From: JAMXLO01 sp035492535
Lineage (GTDB): Bacteria > Pseudomonadota > Alphaproteobacteria > Acetobacterales > Acetobacteraceae
Length of the DNA: 6,461 bases
Direction of reading: 5' to 3'
NCBI GenBank assembly: GCA_035492535.1
Contig: DATJJM010000197.1
Span: 1 to 6,461 of the forward strand
Below are positions 3,550 to 6,461 of the stretch, piece after piece. A model generated the notes under the pieces. It saw only the letters and a program-made list of their open reading frames with translations, was not told the DNA's origin and did not search any database. Positions within the stretch are counted from its first letter, which is position 1. Each line of letters starts with the position of its first letter. The translations under genes were made by a program, and so were the position numbers.

Positions 3550-6461
3550 GGCAATACGCGCCGAACCCTATACACACTGGCGGCAGGGAGCGCCTCGCCG
3601 CTGCATAAAACCTGCCGCAGCGATGTGCAGCGGTCAACACTCTTCGCATCCAAAAAGCTGACCAGCATGGATGGCACGAAGTGAACCGTCGTGATGCGCT
3701 GGCTGACGATCAAGTCGACCAACGTATCGGGATCTCTGTGCGCACCGGGCGGCGCCAGTACCAGCGTTGCCCCTTCAAGCAAAGTCCAAAAGAACTCCCA
3801 GGCCGAGACATCGAAGCTAAATGGCGTCTTCTGCAACACGACGTCTGTTGGTTTCAGACCATAGGCGTCCTGCATCCAGATCAGGCGATTAACGATAGCC
3901 CGATGCTCATTCTGTGCCCCTTTTGGCCTGCCGGTGGATCCCGAGGTGTAGATCACATAGGCGAGATTGCGGGAGGTCAGGCTGAGCGCGCGCCGATCAG
4001 GATCCGCTTCCGGCAGGCTGGCCCAGGCCGGCGCCGCAGCATCGAGCTCCACCACGCTCACCTTGGCCGGCACATCCGCGCCGAAGGCGGCACGGCCGGC
4101 CACATCGGCCAGCAGCAGCGGCGGCGCCGCATCGTCGAGCACCTGATGCAGCCGCGCCGACGGATAGGCCGGATCCAGCGGCATATACGACCCGCCGGCC
4201 TCGAGGATCGCCAAAAGCCCCACCACCATCATCGGACTGCGCTCGACGCAGATCGCAACCGGCTGGTCCGGCCTGACCCCGAGGGCGATCAAGTGATGCG
4301 CCAGGCGATTGGCCCGCGCATTGAGCTCGGCGTAGCTCAGCCGCTCATCTTCGCAGACCACCGCCACCGCATCCGGCGCCTTGTGCACCTGCACTTCAAA
4401 CAGCTCGTGGATGCACCGCTCCGCAGGATACGGCGCCGCCGTCCGGTTCAGCTCCTCCAGCAGATACGTGCGCTCGGCAGTCGAGAGCAGCTCAATCCGG
4501 TGGACCTCTTGCTGCGCATCGGCTGCCATCGCCCGCAGCAGCGCCAGCAGATAACCACGCTGCCGCTCGATCGTCGCCTGATCAAACAGCGCCGTGGCAT
4601 AACCCAGCGTTCCGGCGATCTCCTCGCCATGCTCGCCAAGGCTCAGCTCCAGATCGTACTTGGCCTGATCAATCTCCTCCCCGGCAGCTTCGACACTCAG
4701 CCCCGGCAGGTCCAATGGCCCAACCGCATTGTTCTCCCAGGCCAGCATCACCTGGAACAACGGTGTGTGATCAAGAGCCCGGGGCGGCTGCACGATCTCC
4801 ACCACCTGCTCGAACGGCAGGTCCTGATGCTCCTGCGCAGCCAGCACCGTGCGCCGCGTCCGCTCCAGAAGCTCCGACACGCGCGGCTTGCCCGACAGGT
4901 CCAGCCGAAGCGCCAGAGTGTTGACGAAGAAGCCGATCAGCTCTTCGATCTCGCGGTGCCCCCGATTGGCGCTCGGCACGCCAATCACAAGATCGTCCTG
5001 CCCGGACAGACGCGACAGCACCGCCGCCCAGGCCGCCAGCACCGTCATGAACAACGTCGAGCCATGCTGCAGGCTCAGCCGCTTCAGCTCCCGCGTCAAA
5101 TCCGCATCGACGGTGATCGGGACCGCGGCCGCGGCAAACGACTGCTGGGCAGGCCGCGCATGGTCCGTCGGCAAGACAAGACGGGCTGTGCCCGCCAGCG
5201 CGCTGCGCCAATACTGCGCCTGCTGCTGCAACCGTTCCCCCGACAGCCATTGGCGTTGCCAGGCGGCGTAATCCGGATATTGGATCGCAAGCGGCGGCAG
5301 AGGATCGTCCTGCCCGGCCTGGAATGCCCGGTAGAGCTGGCTAAGTTCACGCAGCAGCACGCCCATCGACCAACCGTCCGAGACGATGTGATGCTGGGTC
5401 AGCAGGAAGACGTGTTCCTCGTCGGCGGTGCGGATCAGCCGACCGCGGATCAGCGGACCGCGCGCAAGATCGAACGGCGTGCGCCCCTCTTCATGGCACA
5501 GATCCAAAAATGCCGCTTCCGCATCCGATCTCTCCCGCAGATCATGCTCAACTATTGGCAGACCCGCGTCCGGCGGCAAAACCTCAACCCGGGGCTTGCC
5601 CTGGGTCGCGACAAACACACTGCGCAGCGCCTCATGACGTGCAAACAGACGGTTAAGGCTGCGCTGCCAGGCGCTGCGGTCGAGCATCCCGCGCAATCGC
5701 AAGGCCAGCGGAATGTGATAGTTGGTGCTGCCTTCGTTCAGCTGAGCCAAAAACCATAGCCGCTGCTGCGCAAACGACAGCACAAGCGGCTCATGCCGCG
5801 ACACGGCTGCAATCGACGGCAGCTCTTGCGGACCCGAGCAGCTCAACAGCTCGACGATGCTTGCCGCCAGGTCACTCAACACTGGCCTTGCGAACAGCGT
5901 CGACAGTGGCAGTTCGACCCCGACAGCCTGTGACAGCCGGCTCGACATCTGCACGGCCAAGAGCGAGTGGCCGCCCAGTTCGAAGAAGTGGTCGTTGCGC
6001 CCGATGCGCTCGACACCAAGGAGCTCGGCCCAGATCTGCGCCAGCGCCGTCTCGACCGCACCTTGCGGCGACTGGTAGGCCGCCAGCGCATAGGCCTGAT
6101 CGGCCGGCGCCGGCAGCGCGTTCCGATCGAGCTTGCCGTTCACCGTCAGCGGAAGCGCGGCCAGCCGCACGAACGCACTCGGGACCATGTAGTCCGGCAG
6201 TCGCGCACTTAAGTGCGCGCGCAAGGCGCCCGCAAGCCCGCCTCCACCGCCCTCATCCGAGCCGGCTTCGGGCGCGCAGACCACATAGGCGATCAGATGC
6301 TTGTCACCGGCGTCGTTCTCGCGCGCCAGCACCACCGCCTCGCGCACCCAGGCGTGCTCGCAGAGCCGCGCGACGATCTCACCCGGCTCGATGCGGTAGC
6401 CGCGAATCTTCACCTGATCGTCGTTACGGCCCAGGAACTCAAGATTGCCGTCCGGCAGATA
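3498..6461 (-). CDS. Nonribosomal peptide synthetase, upstream fragment (A1 C-term - T1 - C1 - A2 start), ends at a frameshift
   Basis: This is part of a multimodular NRPS, a cytoplasmic enzyme that activates amino acids as adenylates, loads them on phosphopantetheine arms and joins them. The frame is open from the window edge at 6461, so the true start lies outside; a GTG at 6413 is only an internal Val codon. About 987 codons are visible. In order they encode the A8-A10 end of an adenylation domain, a carrier protein with GGHSLL, a condensation domain with HHIVSDG, and the first two thirds of a second adenylation domain (TSGSTGRPKG, FDVSAWE, CSGEALP). The frame then runs into about 16 unrelated residues and a TGA at 3498-3500. 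The homologous sequence continues in another frame from about 3549, so the stop comes from a one-base loss and not from a natural C-terminus. Membership of the NRPS family is certain. The peptide product is unknown. Confidence 0.96.
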   Translation of the reverse strand, partial: YLPDGNLEFLGRNDDQVKIRGYRIEPGEIVARLCEHAWVREAVVLARENDAGDKHLIAYVVCAPEAGSDEGGGGGLAGALRAHLSARLPDYMVPSAFVRLAALPLTVNGKLDRNALPAPADQAYALAAYQSPQGAVETALAQIWAELLGVERIGRNDHFFELGGHSLLAVQMSSRLSQAVGVELPLSTLFARPVLSDLAASIVELLSCSGPQELPSIAAVSRHEPLVLSFAQQRLWFLAQLNEGSTNYHIPLALRLRGMLDRSAWQRSLNRLFARHEALRSVFVATQGKPRVEVLPPDAGLPIVEHDLRERSDAEAAFLDLCHEEGRTPFDLARGPLIRGRLIRTADEEHVFLLTQHHIVSDGWSMGVLLRELSQLYRAFQAGQDDPLPPLAIQYPDYAAWQRQWLSGERLQQQAQYWRSALAGTARLVLPTDHARPAQQSFAAAAVPITVDADLTRELKRLSLQHGSTLFMTVLAAWAAVLSRLSGQDDLVIGVPSANRGHREIEELIGFFVNTLALRLDLSGKPRVSELLERTRRTVLAAQEHQDLPFEQVVEIVQPPRALDHTPLFQVMLAWENNAVGPLDLPGLSVEAAGEEIDQAKYDLELSLGEHGEEIAGTLGYATALFDQATIERQRGYLLALLRAMAADAQQEVHRIELLSTAERTYLLEELNRTAAPYPAERCIHELFEVQVHKAPDAVAVVCEDERLSYAELNARANRLAHHLIALGVRPDQPVAICVERSPMMVVGLLAILEAGGSYMPLDPAYPSARLHQVLDDAAPPLLLADVAGRAAFGADVPAKVSVVELDAAAPAWASLPEADPDRRALSLTSRNLAYVIYTSGSTGRPKGAQNEHRAIVNRLIWMQDAYGLKPTDVVLQKTPFSFDVSAWEFFWTLLEGATLVLAPPGAHRDPDTLVDLIVSQRITTVHFVPSMLVSFLDAKSVDRCTSLRQVLCSGEALPAASVYRVRRVLPWTPCTIFTVRLKPRST
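3549..3551 (-). other. Frameshift site: probable loss of one C in A2
   Basis: On the minus strand the codons read GTA TTG CCC TGG ACG CCC TGC (V L P W T P C), which leaves the NRPS consensus. With one extra C in the CCC run they read V L P L D A L H N L Y G P T E, an intact A5 region. The spacing agrees: 15 residues then separate GEALP from LHNLYGPTE, the length I recall from related A domains such as EntF. Module spacing gives independent support. The distance between homologous points is 3237 (divisible by 3) for 1 to 3238, but 3215 (one short of 3216) for 3238 to 6453. I cannot tell from this sequence alone whether it is a homopolymer error or a real mutation. Confidence 0.9.
4494..5792 (-). 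other. Condensation domain C1, LCL-like
   Basis: This domain forms the peptide bond between the chain on T1 and the serine on T2. The core motifs are in order: SFAQQRLWFL (C1), RHEALRSVF (C2), HHIVSDG at 5373-5393 with the catalytic second His (C3), YPDYAAWQ (C4), VIGVPSANRGHREIEELIGFFVNTLALR (C5-C6; positions about 4977-4911) and HQDLPFEQ (C7). The N-terminal motif has the LCL form, and no HH[I/L]xxxxGD is present, so a dual E/C role is unlikely. The upstream residue should therefore be L-configured or achiral. The length is normal and no active-site residue is missing. Confidence 0.93.
5844..6065 (-). other. Carrier protein domain T1 (PCP)
   Basis: This is a peptidyl carrier protein of about 74 residues. 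The core motif NDHFFELGGHSLL contains the serine (codon at 5964-5966) expected to receive the phosphopantetheine arm. It holds the residue activated by A1 and presents it to C1 as donor. The preceding helix, AQIWAELLGVERIGRND, is typical of carriers that directly follow an A domain. Confidence 0.95.
6111..6461 (-). other. Adenylation domain A1, C-terminal portion (motifs A8-A10)
   Basis: This is the C-terminal subdomain of an amino-acid-activating domain, starting directly after motif A7. A8 is GRNDDQVKIRGYRIEPGEI, A9 is LPDYMVPSAFVRLAALP, and A10 is NGKLDR with the conserved catalytic lysine (ten-code position 517). The loop between A8 and A9 is Gly-rich (about residues 51-62 counted from the GTG at 6413) and longer than in A2. 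The substrate-binding core lies outside the window, so the amino acid activated by this module cannot be predicted. Confidence 0.95.
6128..6200. repeat. Direct repeat R2, copy in A1 (A9-A10 region)
   Basis: This is the partner of 2931-3003, with 71 of 73 bases identical and the same orientation. It lies at the homologous place in the preceding module. Confidence 0.9.

Larger units (their letters stand above)
2914..4415 (-). other. Adenylation domain A2, predicted serine-specific, interrupted by a frameshift
   Basis: Core motifs are LSYAELNARANRLAHHL (A1), LAYVIYTSGSTGRPKG (A3), FDVSAWE (A4), NLYGPTE (A5), YRTGDLARYL (A7), GRNDDQVKIRGFRIEPGEI (A8) and NGKLDR (A10). I aligned it by eye to GrsA and EntF. 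The ten pocket residues are D (3812-3810), V, W, H (3683-3681), L (3608-3606), S (3602-3600), L (3531-3529), I (3507-3505), D (3504-3502) and K (2937-2935). The result, DVWHLSLIDK, is the known serine code and is close to that of EntF (DVWHFSLVDK). The last four residues lie beyond the frameshift, so as sequenced the domain is cut before A5. Motif A6 reads AELCIGG, where A3 has the usual GELYIGG. Confidence 0.9.

Noticed and set aside
3530..3570. Programmed ribosomal frameshift as explanation of the break in A2
   Set aside because: A -1 slip at CCC would restore the frame, but there is no X XXY YYZ heptamer, I saw no clear following stem-loop, and no role for a programmed shift within an adenylation domain is known to me. 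A missing base is simpler.
3681..5759. Long plus-strand open frame of 692 codons
   Set aside because: It lies wholly antisense to the conserved C1 and A2 domains. Its translation is rich in Arg, Gln and His with no recognizable domain, as expected for the opposite strand of GC-rich NRPS coding DNA.
5792..5844. Docking or linker domain between T1 and C1
   Set aside because: The segment is a short ordinary inter-domain linker with no distinctive helices or motif.
6411..6413. GTG as start codon of the upstream fragment
   Set aside because: The frame continues open to the window edge, and the preceding codons encode the conserved start of motif A8 (GRNDDQ). The GTG is an internal valine.

Overview
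The window lies entirely inside a large modular nonribosomal peptide synthetase (NRPS) gene on the minus strand. Neither end of the gene is present. No RNA gene, insertion sequence, CRISPR array, promoter or terminator was found, and there is no intergenic space. The DNA is GC-rich and the domains look proteobacterial. The taxon (Rhizobiales/Bradyrhizobium-like or Burkholderiales-like) is a low-confidence guess from general likeness of the motifs, not from a search.

In the direction of translation (high to low coordinates) the layout is: C-terminal part of an adenylation domain A1 (6461-6111), carrier protein T1 (about 6065-5844), condensation domain C1 of ordinary LCL appearance (about 5792-4494), adenylation domain A2 (4415-2914), carrier protein T2 (2880-2661), condensation domain C2 carrying the signature of a dual epimerization/condensation domain (about 2562-1243), and most of adenylation domain A3 (1155-1). 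The ten-residue specificity code read by eye for A2 is DVWHLSLIDK, the serine code. Nine readable positions of A3 give DAWTIAAVC, the phenylalanine pattern. With the dual E/C domain between them, the inferred product segment is X - D-Ser - Phe, with no separate epimerase needed for the serine.

The reading frame breaks once. In A2, just before core motif A5, one C appears to be missing from a short C run (minus strand, plus-strand 3549-3551). The upstream frame stops at 3498. The downstream frame is then open without interruption to position 1. Adding one C gives a perfect NRPS sequence across the junction. This is either a base-calling/assembly error or a true inactivating mutation.

Two further patterns stand out. 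The substrate-pocket cores of A2 and A3 are clearly lower in GC (about 50-58% in hand-counted 60-base lines) than the surrounding DNA (about 70-78%), while the C-terminal flanks of the A domains are nearly identical between modules. Both suggest mosaic evolution by subdomain exchange or gene conversion. The two window edges also fall at the same homologous point of successive A domains, as expected if repeats limited the assembly. The system itself is a known type. The notable points are the frameshift, the predicted D-Ser-Phe chemistry and the mosaic structure.
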